Positions 26,901 through 38,455 of a stretch of 64,000 nt of DNA are shown one piece after another. Positions within the stretch are counted from its first letter, which is position 1. The number at the start of each line of letters is the position of its first letter. The stretch spans positions 127,342-191,341 of the forward strand of contig VZSE01012473.1 in assembly GCA_013398275.1 (NCBI GenBank). Direction: 5' to 3'. Origin of the DNA: Promerops cafer. Taxonomy: Eukaryota > Chordata > Aves > Passeriformes > Nectariniidae. Below the pieces are notes generated by a model, which worked only from the letters and a program-made list of their open reading frames with translations, did no database searches and had not been told where the DNA came from. Made by a program: the position numbers and the translations under genes.

Positions 26901-29900
26901 CCCCATCAGGACCACAGCAAAATACTGCTTGAGCCAGAAGCTGAATGGTGCATGCATTCCATTCAGGAATTCCTTCCCTTTGGCCAGACAATATGTTGCA
27001 CTTGTTGTCCGAGCTCCACCGCGCTCACTGCAGCCAGGCAGTGCCAGCAGAGGTGTCTGGAGGGACGGGTGCTGGGCTTCCCCTGCATCAGCAGGAAGAG
27101 GAAGCTGCTGGGAGCAAGTGATCTTCACATCTGCTGGGGCAGAAAGCCAGGCTCAGCTCACTGGGGATGCTCACAGTGGGGCACTAGTGGGTCCTCAGCA
27201 AGGAAAAGCTGAGCCTCGGCTCTCCCCAGCTTTGACACGGGCAGGTGTGCAAGGAGACAGGGCTACAGACTGAGCAACATGGGCCAAACACACTGCCCTT
27301 GATCCCTATGCCAAATCTGAGAGGCATAAGGAACTCAGACTTCTGTTTCTCCAACCTGTTATCCCCCCTGCCACTTCCCCAACCTCCTATTTTTTTAAAA
27401 AAAACACCCTCATTTTAACCCAGGACTGGAAATGTTATGCTACTACCAGGTAGCACCTTTCATTTTCTCATTTCTGCCCCAGCCACAGGGTGGTTGGATA
27501 AAATGGTTTCCTAGCAGGGTCTTTGGTGAGAAAGGGTTTGTAGGGAGATCAGCTGCACTCCCACATGGTGTAAAGCCTCTGCCTGCAGCTAATGAGCAAT
27601 ACTAGGGCTCCACAGGTTTAAATTCTCTTCCTTTTTTCAAACAAGCTTTCTAGGTGAGTTCAATCAATGTGCCCTAATCTCTAGCATGAAATAATATTCA
27701 CCTCCCAGCTAGTTTGCTGGAAAAGGTAAATCAGTCACGAAGCCTCTTAGCTTCAGTGAGGAGAGCCTTGGAAAAGGAGGTAAGTGTTGTGTGGGGAAGC
27801 AGATGTTTATCTAGAGCCAAGCAGACCTTGGAGGCTGCCAGGTCAGGCTGCTGCTCTGTTCTCCAGGGGAACCGACTGCTCCTCCTTTGAAAGGTTGTTG
27901 TCTTGGTGATGCTGCCGTAGGCCCTGCAAGAGCTGACACAGTGACACAGACATGACACCTGGTCCCCTGCCAGCTCCCTGCAGTTTGCTTTTTTAAACAC
28001 ATATTTGCATTCTGTTTCTGTAGGGTAAATACAGGGGGAACGAAACACAAATTCTGACTGCTGGCTGTCGGTACAACTCCCTGATTTGCTTGCCTGGGTG
28101 GGGCCATGGGCCACCACCACCTGATGAGACTGAGTGAGGACCATATGGCAGTGGTGTGACATCACATGAGGAAACAGACACAGAGCTGTCCCAAACACAC
28201 ACTACTGTCCTAGCAAGCACAGAAACAATCTTAGAACACACAGAGAAGCGCCCAGAGGGATCATATCCCCATGCAGAGTGTGTGAGTGGTGTAAGGGGGG
28301 ACACAGCTGCATGGGGGCAGGCACAACTAGGGGTGCTTTCCTGACTCCCTGGTTTTGACCTGTCACTGCATGTGATGGTTTACTCTTGTCTGGGACTCCA
28401 GTTTGAGTGGGAAATATTGCCCAGCATCAGGCCCTGTGTGTCAAAGCCAAAGTTCAGCATTTCTGGAGGAGCAGTGTGCTGTATTCATAGGAAATATTTG
28501 GTGCAGCTGAGAATGGTTGGCAGGGACAGCAGCTTCTATCCAAGGTCATCAGGAACACTCCGGATGAGGGATTGTTCTTATCAGGACTGCTTTGGCTAGG
28601 TCGGATTAGGAACAATCACATGCTTGTTATTTCCAGAGAAAATGCACCGCTGGTTTTCCCAGCCGCAGCCACTAGCACGCAGGGATGGTGGGGAAAGGCT
28701 GGGGACAGGCAAGTGGGCTGTATCACCTCACCAGCAAACACCACTGCACCATCACTGTCATGATGCTCATCCAGGAGGGTTAGAACCATCCTGGACTTGA
28801 TTTTTCAAGTCAACAGCAAGGGAGAAACAGCATCCAGATCTGGTTTGGTCCTCAGGAGGTTTCACCTGCTCCTGAAGATGCCCATCCCTGCCAGGGAGGG
28901 TAGCTGAGGGTACACAGGCAGGCAAGCAGGGCAAGTCTCAGCATTTTGGACTCCTTCCCATGACAGCCCATCACAAACTGGCACTTTGAAAGATCCCCAC
29001 TCCGCACTCCAGCAGCTGCCACTGTCCCCAAGGACAGCTGCACAGGCCAGGAGGAGGGAATCCCAGCAGAGCACAGGGGAGGGAGCTGGCAGCCTGGCTG
29101 CTGCAGGCAGGCGAGGGAAGACTCACATTTGGCAGAGATTTTGGGTGGCTTTCATTTACCCAAAGGGCCCATGTGAGGCATGAGAAGCACAGTCAGGAAT
29201 GACTTTTCGGTCATGGAGGGAGGGCTGCCAAAGGCCCAGCAGTACGGAGAGCATGGGAATGGTGGGGGAGATGCCTGGGCTTGATGCACGGCTCGTGATC
29301 TGGGCAGCTCCCTTTTGTCTCTTCCTTTCAGCTGAGGAGACACGTCTGGAGAGCAGGACTTGCACTGCACAATGACTGGGCTGGCAGAGATGGGGAGAGC
29401 CAGGGCTCCACTCCCTCCCTTGCTATGGAAAGCAGGTGCTTAGAGAGGAGGAGGGAGGGAAGGGTGGATATGGGACGTTTGCCAGGCACCAAAGCAGCTG
29501 GGAGATCTTGGGGAGGAGACATGTGGCACGTGTGGGTAGATTAACAAGCTGAGCCGATCAAAGGCTGCTCAATCCTGCATCCATGTGCCTGGGCTAGCTG
29601 CCAGAACCTCTGAAATTATTTTTCCTGGCCAGCATCTGAAGGAAGGTGCCATTCAATGTGGCAAATCCATAATAATTTTGTTTCTACCAGCCAAGCCTTG
29701 TCTGAAGACTCTCCTGGCTGGGACCAAGTCTTGGATGCCACAGCTCTCAAAGTGTTCAGTGACACATCCTGGCTACCTTCAGAGTTCCCTGAACGTCAGC
29801 ATAGCACAGGACACTGTGGCTTAGGGGACCTGTAACTAAATGCTGAACTGGTTTGACCCCAAAATTTGTCTCCAGAGATGAATCTCAGATTTGCCTTAGT

Positions 29901-31258
29901 CTGAGGAGATCTAACATGAGTGTAGAACAAAAGGGATCTAAGAATTTTGGTGTTCAGGTATGCTTGAACTGGACATGTTGATTCAAGTCCACTTACATGG
30001 TGTTTTGCCAGGGGTATATAAATATTAAATAAATAAAGTCCCTTCAGGCCTGTTTTTAACAGAAAAGCAAAGTGTGTGACACTTTTGTCCCTCAGGCAAC
30101 TACAGGAGCTCAAGGTGAGAAATTCCCCTTCTTCAGCCCCTCCCTCCCAGCCATTTGTAGGGGAGAGCTCCTCTTCCTTGCAAGGCATGAAGCCTGTGGA
30201 GAGAAACCTTGGTGATGCTGGGGGCTTCTGCTGGTCCCAGGCTGAACTTGCACTGGGCCCTCTGAGCTGGATCCTGGCTACAGAAAAGCACCTGTGCATT
30301 GAGCTCATGCAAATCTGCTGGTACCTGCATGAGAGCCTGGCACACAAAGCCAAGCTTGGAGAAGGAAGCACAAACCCTAGAAAACACAAGGAATAATCCC
30401 AGGTAATTAAGGCCTCTCGCTGAAGCCACCCAGACCAAAGGGAAAAGCCTTCATGTCTCTATTCTGTGCTGCTTTCAGATGGTTCCCAGTCCTTGTGTGT
30501 TTCCTGGGACTCTCCAGTGCATCACCAAAACATTTTTTGCTACTTCAGTAGGGCATTTTGCTTTATAATTCCAAAACCATCATTGCCTGTAGTTACTACA
30601 GGTAGGCAGGAGAAGCTGTGTAAGGATTTGAGCCTGCAGCTCACTGTCAGAGCTATCCCAGGCACCCCCAAACCAGTCGAACACGGCCAACAGCCAGGAC
30701 AGGCAATTGCCACAGGCTAATTATGGTAGCTTCAAGACTTTGAGGAGTAAAATTATCTTAATAGTTTAACTATATAAACACACTGACTCATTATATTGAG
30801 GGTGGAATAACAGTCTCCTGAGCAGTGTGTTCACCTGTGAGCCAGAAGTTGGCTTCTTCTCCACACCTTTGCCTTGAGATAGGAAAATCTGCATGAGGAA
30901 GAAAGGAAAGTTATAGCTCTGTGGTTTGAAAGTACTTTGCTCTGGTGATATTTTCCTGGTTGCTTTTGCAGAGCTATTTGCCTAACTGTCTGTACTTCTG
31001 CCTGAAATTATTTAAGTATTTAATAGACACATAATAATATACCTATTTTTGTAGAAATACTGTGTATTTAGTTATAAGTCTCTTTTTTCTTCCTCAACTC
31101 AGCATCCCCTGGCTACATCTGGAATCATACCTGTTATCCATTCATTCATGCTCATGTGAAGGCAACATAGCACCAGACCTGGTGAACTTCAAGTGAAATC
31201 CAGTATATTGTGTTTGGGAGAGAAAAATTGTCCACCATAGAAGACCTGAGCAAGTGGT

Positions 31259-32062
31259 TGTCTTGTGATTTATGATGATAATCCATTCCCTGATCCTCCG
31301 CTTTGTGCCCCCAAGTGGTTGTCGTATCTTTAAAGTGTGTGGCCGGGGGAGGGAGCAGCCTTGGGCTCTGGCGGGCTTTTCCTAAGCCTCATTCCACAAA
31401 GACAGGGTGCGGTGCAGTCTGCTTTTCCTTGGCTAGCTTGGTTTTGTTAGTCCAGGGAAGAAGCTTTTCCCTTGCCTGGCCTTGGAGAAGCCGCAGCAGC
31501 AATCCTTCAGCTGTCTTTGAGGTGAACTGGACAGCTGGTTAGTCCGAGACTAGAGAAACGGCACCTGTGCGAGAGGGGCCGCTCCGTTCCGGCCCCACAC
31601 CTCGGGAAGCCGAGCCGGGGAGAGAAAGGAAACCAAGAGGTCCAGCCCAGCTGCTTCCTCTGCCGTGGAGAGGAAGACGCCACGAGAGTCACCAGGTCTT
31701 CATCTGTTGCCCGAACTGCTGCGTGAAGCCCCTGTTTGTTTGGGGTTTTTTCCCTGAGGGAGACGCCGGCGCCATCTTGTACCGGGCGTCACATCGTGAG
31801 CGAGTATTTTCCCTGGCATTTTGGGGTTTTGTTCCGGTTTGTGTGTTGGGGGATAGAATCTGACAGTTTAATATCTAGCATTTATTTACTTTTTCCCCCT
31901 TGCCTCGTGGGCATTCCGATTGTTAATAAACTGTTGGGTTTTTTTTCCCACTCTCATCCATTAGTATTCATTTCCTATTGGTGGAAAGGGATTGTTGGAA
32001 CCTTTTAGAGAGACGACTCATTCCACAGTGTCTTCTCCTAAACTTGTCTCTAAACTGAGACA
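31259..32062 (+). mobile_element. Solo ERV LTR with GTGGT target-site duplication
   Basis: The element begins TGTCT and ends AGACA, a perfect 5-bp terminal inverted repeat with the retroviral TG...CA ends. It is flanked by GTGGT at 31,254-31,258 and 32,063-32,067. AATAAA at 31,925-31,930 lies in the 3' third, as expected for an R region, followed by a T/G-rich stretch. Its many CpG sites suggest limited decay. No internal viral coding sequence adjoins it, so it is a solo LTR left by recombination. A second CAAGTGGTTGTC at 31,312 would give an alternative start at 31,320 with the same duplication. The orientation follows the AATAAA. Confidence 0.78.
31925..31930 (+). terminator. Poly(A) signal within the solo LTR
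   Basis: AATAAA followed within 15 bp by a G/T-rich stretch inside the LTR at 31,259-32,062. It defines the LTR's plus orientation. Confidence 0.6.
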
Positions 32063-32422
32063 GTGGTACGTCCTCAAAGAGGACAGAGAAAGCCTCGGCC
32101 CCAGAGTGGCAGTCAGGGTGACAGGCATCAAAGAGTGCTACTGCTGCTGTGTGTGGACAGCTTTGGAGATTGGAGCCTAAAAGGGCTGAAAATGGTCACA
32201 GATGAAGGGAGGAAGACCCCAAAGACAACCAAATTACTTTTGGCTTCCGTAGGAAGGGGTGGACAGAGGATGACAAAAAGAGTTCTTACTTTCTGTCTTC
32301 TCCTTGCAGCTTTAAAATCCTGTTTACCTGGAGAGCTTCCACCACCCAGAAGCCAACCTCTTGAAAGCAGCCCTGAACTGTCACCCACTGCCACGGCCCT
32401 GCCTGGGCTTTGCACCTTGGAG

Positions 32423-32550
32423 AGCTGGACACTGGGCTCTGGGGACACCTCAGCTCAACTCCAGACAGCTGGACACTGGCCTCTGGGGACACCTCAGCTC
32501 AACTCCAGACAGCTGGACACTGGCCTCTGGTGACACTGCATCCCAGCTCA
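32423..32550. repeat. 44-bp minisatellite, about 2.9 copies
   Basis: The unit starts AGCTGGACACTGG and recurs at 32,423, 32,467 and 32,511 at a 44-bp period, with one or two differences between units. It lies about 360 bp after the solo LTR. Overlapping open frames through it on both strands arise because the unit lacks stops and should not be read as genes. Confidence 0.9.
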
Positions 32551-33591
32551 CACACCCCCTCCAGCCTGCAGTGCATCACAGCCCTCCTTTGCTCTTCCTT
32601 CTCCAAGCTTCCTTCTTCCTGCCTGCACAGGACCCGGAGCCAGGCCTGTGCTGCCACCCAAAGACATTCTGTAGGGCAAGCAAACACAAGAGGAGCTGTA
32701 CAAAGACGGGGATGGCTACAGGGTCACCCATTTCAACTCAGCACCTCTCCCTCCCTCCCCTTTTCTACTGGCCTTTCACTTGCTTCCCACACCAACGTAA
32801 GCCTCTGTGACCTTACTCTTTTATTTTTGTGATACTCTACGCAAAACCCATCCACATATTTAACAGATTTCTCGGGAGGTGAAACCTTATGTGTCTTGTG
32901 ACTAGGGCATAGTGGCAGGATTTTAAGCAGTGCCACTAAGAAAGAACGCGAAACAAAGGAAGACTGGCGTTCCAACCCACACCTGCCTGCAGGCAAGTCA
33001 AAGAATGGTTCTTTTATGAGGGAATCTGCCACTTTGAAAGCCTGGGAAATCAGTCACAAGACAGGCTGGGAGTATAGGAAATGATAAATGTGTCTCTCTT
33101 ATCACATTGTGACAGTGAAAACAGGTGAAAGGAAATTTTAAGCTGTGAAAATCTATTTTTCTTTAATTTATTTTCTCCTATGACATGAAATGAGCATGCC
33201 CCAGAAATTCCTGAGGGAAAAAATACATCAAAATTCAGAGAATGACTAAATAGATATGGACAGCAAGAATATCAGGATTCATTAGAATTAATGTCAGTAA
33301 AAATGTTATCAGTATATTAAATTCCCTGCTTCAGGGTGCAGAAAACATTTGAGCCATTAGATCCAGCTGGAGTGGGGAGAAGGGTGGGGAGGCAGATCCA
33401 GCTTCAGCCCTCCCTGAGGATCCATCACAGGTTCCTGCAGCAGGAGGATGATGTGAGATAGGCCGACATCCAGTGTGTCTCACCCCGGTGTTCCCTTGGA
33501 CATGGAGACAGGGCTGGGCCCCACAGCCACGGCCACCTTGGTGCTGCCACGTTCTTGCCCTGCCACTGCAGGGTGCTGGATGCTGGGAGCA
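32551..33591. other. Intergenic, nothing recognised
   Basis: About 1 kb between the minisatellite and the next LTR. It is moderately GC-rich at both ends and AT-rich in the middle. No exon, RNA gene or repeat family identified. Confidence 0.5.
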
Positions 33592-33597
33592 GCTTCC

Positions 33598-34243
33598 TGA
33601 CGCCGTGCCGGAGCTTCAGGCTAGCTCAGTCTAGGCGACACAGCGCCGACATTGGGGAACAGCTCTCAGGCAACGCCAAGAGAGCTGACCCGTAGAGCTA
33701 TTGCTCTACAGCACGTATAGATATCGGCGCAGAGAGGAGGCAAAGGGTGAAAGGGAGCTCTCCAGTGTAAGGTTCCAGAGAAGGGTTTATTCTCTTAAAG
33801 GTCTAGGAACTGAAGACAAGAAACTAGGGTGTGCAACAGGTTTCAACTAGGGGAGGTTCAAGGGGAGGGTACAAAACTTCAGCCAATAGGGGACCTCTAG
33901 GGGAGGAGGGTAAGGTGGAGCTTACAATTGGAGGTCCAATAGGAGAAATGGGAGGGGGAACAAGTCACATGGCCCAATGGGGCCTCGAGGTTTAGGGGAT
34001 TACTAAAGGGGAGGTTTGGGTAGGGCTGGGGTTAACAAGAGACTGACAGGGAAGGTTCTCGAGAGAGGGGCGGGGTTACAGTGATTGATAGGGAAGGTAC
34101 AGGAAGGAGGGCTGGAGATAATGATGGAAGGGTAAAGGGAAGGGGTTTAGCTTAGGGATGATCCAACTGAGAAGAATACAAAGTGTAGGGGGTGAATCGG
34201 AATGAACCATTAACAAACTGCAAAACAAAGATGCACTGCTACA
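33598..34243 (-). mobile_element. Solo ERV LTR with GCTTCC target-site duplication
   Basis: 646 bp bounded by TG (33,598) and CA (34,243), and flanked by identical hexamers GCTTCC at 33,592-33,597 and 34,244-34,249. A 6-bp duplication is typical of class II (ERVK/alpha-like) elements. On the minus strand AATAAA lies at 33,786-33,791, followed by a roughly 190-bp CpG-containing U5-like stretch. That sets the orientation. The U3 part is purine-rich on the plus strand with repeated AGGGGA motifs. No internal viral sequence remains. Confidence 0.85.
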
Positions 34244-34249
34244 GCTTCC

Positions 34250-37200
34250 TTCCCTGGAGAAATTGCTTTTGCACGGAGGTCACAGATGAGATATGACCCT
34301 TGGGCCTGCAGCACAGGAGAGGTACCTGTGCTCAGTTTGGGGGTGGCTGTACTGCCATGGAAAGCCTCTGTCTGGTATTTCAGAGTAGAGAGGTGGAGGA
34401 TACATTCCCATTACCAAACTGCTCTGTGCAAGCACAATAGGGATCACACCAAGACAGTTTCACTTCAATATCCCCAAAGTTTCTGTTTTCACTCTTTCTG
34501 TAACAAATTTGGAAGTCCTAATAAGCCAAGCCTGGCAGGCTACTAGGAAAAAAAAATGGTGATGGCTTTCTGAGGTGCCGGAGAGAACGTCAATTCAGAT
34601 TCAAGCTCCCAGCTACATTTCTTGTTTGAGATTAGACAAATCAATCAATCAATCTTTTAGTGTCTTTGTATCTTGTAATTGTGCATCCATATGGTACGCA
34701 CCTGAACTCATTCAAGGGATGCTACCTGCCTTTAGGGCCTGTGTTCATATGTTTCCATTTACAATCATGGGCTTTTGGGGAAGTCAGGATTGGGCTTTTA
34801 TGGTAGCAAAGGGGCCTGTGTCAAGAAGGGAAATTCAGGTGCTTCCTTTCAGTGGTATCACCCTAAAAGCTTCTTCTGCTATGGTTCCACCCAGCTAATG
34901 ACCTTGAACATCAAGCAACCTTAAGTCAGCCTGTCCCCTTTCTCAGACCGCCTTGAACAGGCTGTGTGGAGGCCATGACCCCTCTGACCTTGCTGAGTCC
35001 TGCCCTTCCTCCATGCAAGGTTTGCCAGGGCTGTGTGGAGGTCCAGGAATGCTGGAATCCCCTTGCACAAGGGCATGTCATCTGCCAGCTGCCCACACTT
35101 GCTCCGTGGCAGCTTGGGGCTGTCACTGCACGTGCTCACACATGGCTTCAGCCTTCAGTCCCCTCTTTGTGTCCCCCCTCCACAGCTGTTTCTCCAGCAT
35201 GCAGCCATTTCTGACATCCAGTCCAAGCTCCCTGGGTTTCTGCTTGCTACCCCAGGAAAACTTAGGGGCCAAATCAAAGAGGCTTTGAAATAATGTGCAA
35301 CTGATCCCTTGTCAAGTAACATGATATCTGTAGCAACAAGTGAGAACTGCCACTGAGGTTCAGAGCCTCAAGCCATCTAGTCCAGCAGTGCTTTTAGGAG
35401 CAGCAATTGCTGGCTGCTCCTTCAAGGAGCAAACATGTCAAAGACCAGAAAAGCATTATGTGGCCCCAGGAAAGCCATCGATCCTTGGCTGGTTACACCC
35501 CTAGCTAACACCTGGAGAACTGTGAGCTTGCACCAGCTCTGCCATACCGGCTTGTCTTTATCCTGATGGTGGTGCAACTCCAGATTTCTGGGTGACTCTC
35601 TTCCGTCTACCTCCAGCTGAGCTCCTGGGCACCATGGCATAATGTGGAAAGGGATTCAAAGTACAAAGCCTTCAGTTTCATGCACTTTCTTGCTGCCAGC
35701 CCATGGTGTCTGCAGATGGTGTGCAGGGAACAGTTGGTTGAAAAATGAAACATGGATTTTGGGAGATCAGTTTTCCCCCACTACATCAATAATGCAGAGC
35801 CCAAAAATGAAATGTCCTAGAAATTGTTTGGGCACCTGTTTGAAAGCTAAAAAGTTTTGGGGGTTCTGGGCTTTCTGACCCTTCTGATTGCCAGTGGCAA
35901 TTTTGGGGTCTTACTCATGTTGCAAAGGGCCAGCCTCTCATCTAGCTGTACCATGAGGCCTGGTGACTGCCTCACTCTGTTCCTCAGAGGGGTAAGATAA
36001 GGAGTCATTTCCAGAAGCCACTACACATTTCTTTTCTCAGCAAGGCACCCTTCTTTATGGCTACTGAGCTCACACCCTGTCTCACTTCTCACTTCAGGGT
36101 GTTTTTCTCTATCTTAGCATCCTGCATCCCAAAGACTGGTCTGCTGCATTTCTTCACCACCCATTTTTGCCCTCCTGGAGCACACACTGGAGTCTGGGGA
36201 TGTAGAATGAGCAGCTGGATCCAGATGGGAAGGCAGGCAGGCAGGAAGGAAGGCAGGAAGGGCGGAAGGGCTGGTTCTGGTAGTAGGGCAGGACTGCTGA
36301 ATTCATGCTGCTCAGGTCCTTTGTCCTGTTGAAGGAGGAGATAGAGCAGGAGCATGGCTTGTTCAGCTTAGTTTGTAACAACTCCACCTAAGGAAAAGGA
36401 AGACAAGAGGAAAAGAGAGGTATAAATCTGTTGTAGTCTGGTCATGTTGAACTTCTCTCCTGTTCCTACAATGGTAGTAAGAAAAGAAGGTACGTTTAGA
36501 CCTGGTGCCTTTGCAGTAGAGCCAGGGGGCCCATGAGGGGTTTTGTGGTACAGCCAGGACCTTTGGCATAACATGAGCATCTAGGCCTGGTTCAGGCAGT
36601 GGGAACAAAGAGCTGGAAATAGCATGGCCTTGCTCAGGAGCTGTGTGTTAACTCAGGCTGGACAGTGAATGAAATGCACATCCCAGCCTGTGCTGCAAGA
36701 GGGAGAATAAGCATAGGCTGCTTCCTCACCCCTAGCCGTGCAGGACAGGCTCTTTCAGATTTTAATCCCCCTCTTGCCGTCCTTTTCTTTCTGCCCCTGT
36801 CTCTTAATCAGAGAGGAGCAGCTGCAACCCTCTAATAGCCTCTAATAGTTTGTTCTTAGCAGCTGTCAGTGGTATTTTAGTGCTGCCTCCTCTCTCCTGT
36901 TGCTGAGTCGGTTCTTTCCCCGCTGCAGAGCTGCCTGCCTGGGCTTTCTTCTCCCCAGTGAGCCATGGCCAGCTGCAGGAAAGTCACTGGGAACTTGAGG
37001 AATTCATTTTACTGGAAACCACATACAGTAACCAAGACACGGGCTGGAGCAGGAGAAGAAACTGGATCTGTTTGGTTATAGGGTAAGAAAAAAGTACGGG
37101 AAAGGTTTGCAATTGCTTTTTTTCAGTGAAAATTTAAGAGATGGATAAAGGAGAAGGAAGTAAATTAAAACTATTGATCAGGTGAGAGGAGAGATTTTGC

Positions 37201-37559
37201 AACAGTTTCCCCAAGAACCTGTCTGCTAGTGTTTTCACTTCTCTTAGTCTTTTACTTCAAAAGCTCTGTAGCTCCCCTTAATGCACAAGGAAACAAACGA
37301 AGGTCCCTGTCCCACACTATGATACCTCTCCACCATGTTTTGCTTCCATTCCAGAGAGCTCATCTCCTCACTTCCTCATCGTGCATCTGTGACTGGTCTA
37401 GTCCTGGCCCTGGTGCACACCTGGGAAGAGCTTCTGCTGGAGTGAAAGAGGAATATTTTCTATTACTATGATATGAATGGAATGTAGGAAGGATTTATGT
37501 TTGAGGGAAAGAGCAGGATTTGATATTACTAGGATAGAAATGGAAGTGAAATGCTGTGT
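34250..37559. other. Intergenic, nothing recognised apart from simple repeats
   Basis: 3.3 kb with several short open frames, none with recognisable similarity or splice context. Contains a short AATC run near 34,640-34,652 and a GGCA/GGAA-rich purine run at 36,228-36,272. Confidence 0.5.
36228..36272. repeat. GGCA/GGAA simple repeat
   Basis: Imperfect run of GGCA and GGAA tetramers, about 45 bp. Confidence 0.75.
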
Positions 37560-37987
37560 AGAAAATACATTGTCTTTGGTTCCTCTCTCTCGAGAATGAA
37601 TTCCAAAAAAGGCCTGCCAATTGGCTGTGTGCCAAATAAGATGGGAACAATTGGGTTGTGATAAGGTGGTTTAGTAAAGCAAAAAAGGGAAACGAAAGTT
37701 TTCTCGTACATAAACAAAGGGAAACATTCATCTCTAATTCCCATCAGTGAGGATGCTCTGGAAGGCAAACACTGTAGAATAACAAATGCCCCCTATTCCT
37801 TCTCCCTCCCTTAGCTTTTATATCTGAGCTGATGTCATATAGTATGGAATATCCCTTTGGTTGCTTTGGGTCAGCTGGCCTGGATGTGTCCCCTCCCAGG
37901 ACTTTGTCTGCTCCCAGGCCCTTCATGGGGGAGAAGGACTGCCACAGGGACAGTGCTGCTCAGCAGTAGCCAAAATGTAGGTGTGTT
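37560..37987 (-). mobile_element. ERV LTR, same family as the CHKA-intron LTR, truncated at its 5' end
   Basis: On the minus strand the LTR enters at GAGTGTTGATAACACA, has a block with GGGATATTCCATACTATATG, and then a TATA-like element (GATATAAAAGC, plus positions 37,815-37,824). These landmarks and their order are shared with the LTR at 12,742-13,289. The first part of U3 is missing and is replaced directly by pol sequence at about 37,985. The low-coordinate end is estimated. Confidence 0.65.
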
Positions 37988-38455
37988 ATCAACACTCTTC
38001 CAGCTCCCATAGCGTCTTTCATTTTCTGGTAATTCATATGGTGGTGGTTCTCGGGCACAAGTCACCTTCTCAGGCACTGTTCCAAAATCTCTGCCTTCTG
38101 GCCAGTTCATAATCTCTTCTAGGATTCCTAGGAAATAGGGCTTTCCCATTCGGGCTTGTTGTGTAATCAGTGCTACCCACTTACTCCATCTAGCGCTGGT
38201 TATGTGATGTGTTGAGGGGATGTTTCCTTGGAACATCCAGTGTAGGACAGACAATTGTGGTGCCAAAAGGAGATGCTTCTGTCCCAGCAGCTCCTGAAGT
38301 GGCTTGAACTCCCTCTTAGGCTGCTAATTCCTCTTTTTCAGTGGGAGTATAGCGGGCTTCTGGTCCTCGATAACTCCAGCTCCAAAACCGTAATGGCTGA
38401 CCTCGGGTTTCTCCTGAGGTCCTTTGCCAGAGGCTCCAGGTGAGCCCCTGCTCCC
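37985..38455 (-). pseudogene. Degenerate ERVL-type pol fragment
   Basis: Minus-strand reading shows the end of the reverse transcriptase region leading toward RNase H, of the kind carried by avian ERVL-class elements. Recognisable short patterns include RYTPTEKEE, WMFQGN and MNWPEG. It is broken: an in-frame TAA lies at plus positions 38,316-38,318, and the frame shifts shortly after it. RNase H, integrase and everything beyond are absent, because the fragment runs straight into LTR sequence near 37,985. It cannot encode an active enzyme. Confidence 0.75.

Larger units (their letters stand above)
17706..31258. other. Intergenic region, no gene recognised
   Basis: 13.5 kb between CHKA and the first solo LTR. 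No open frame here resembles a known protein or is framed by convincing splice sites. The longest frames (22,823-23,407 plus; 29,796-30,389 minus) look like chance. Minor features are a 24-bp duplication at 19,809-19,850, a short CTTGT run at 20,315-20,335, a TGTA/TA microsatellite near 20,930-20,955, and a poly-A stretch near 26,326-26,341. Enhancers or noncoding transcripts cannot be excluded from sequence alone. Confidence 0.6.

Noticed and set aside
29796..30389. 197-codon minus-strand frame (and the overlapping plus-strand frame at 30,076)
   Set aside because: No similarity recognised, overlapped by competing frames, no splice or promoter context. Consistent with chance.
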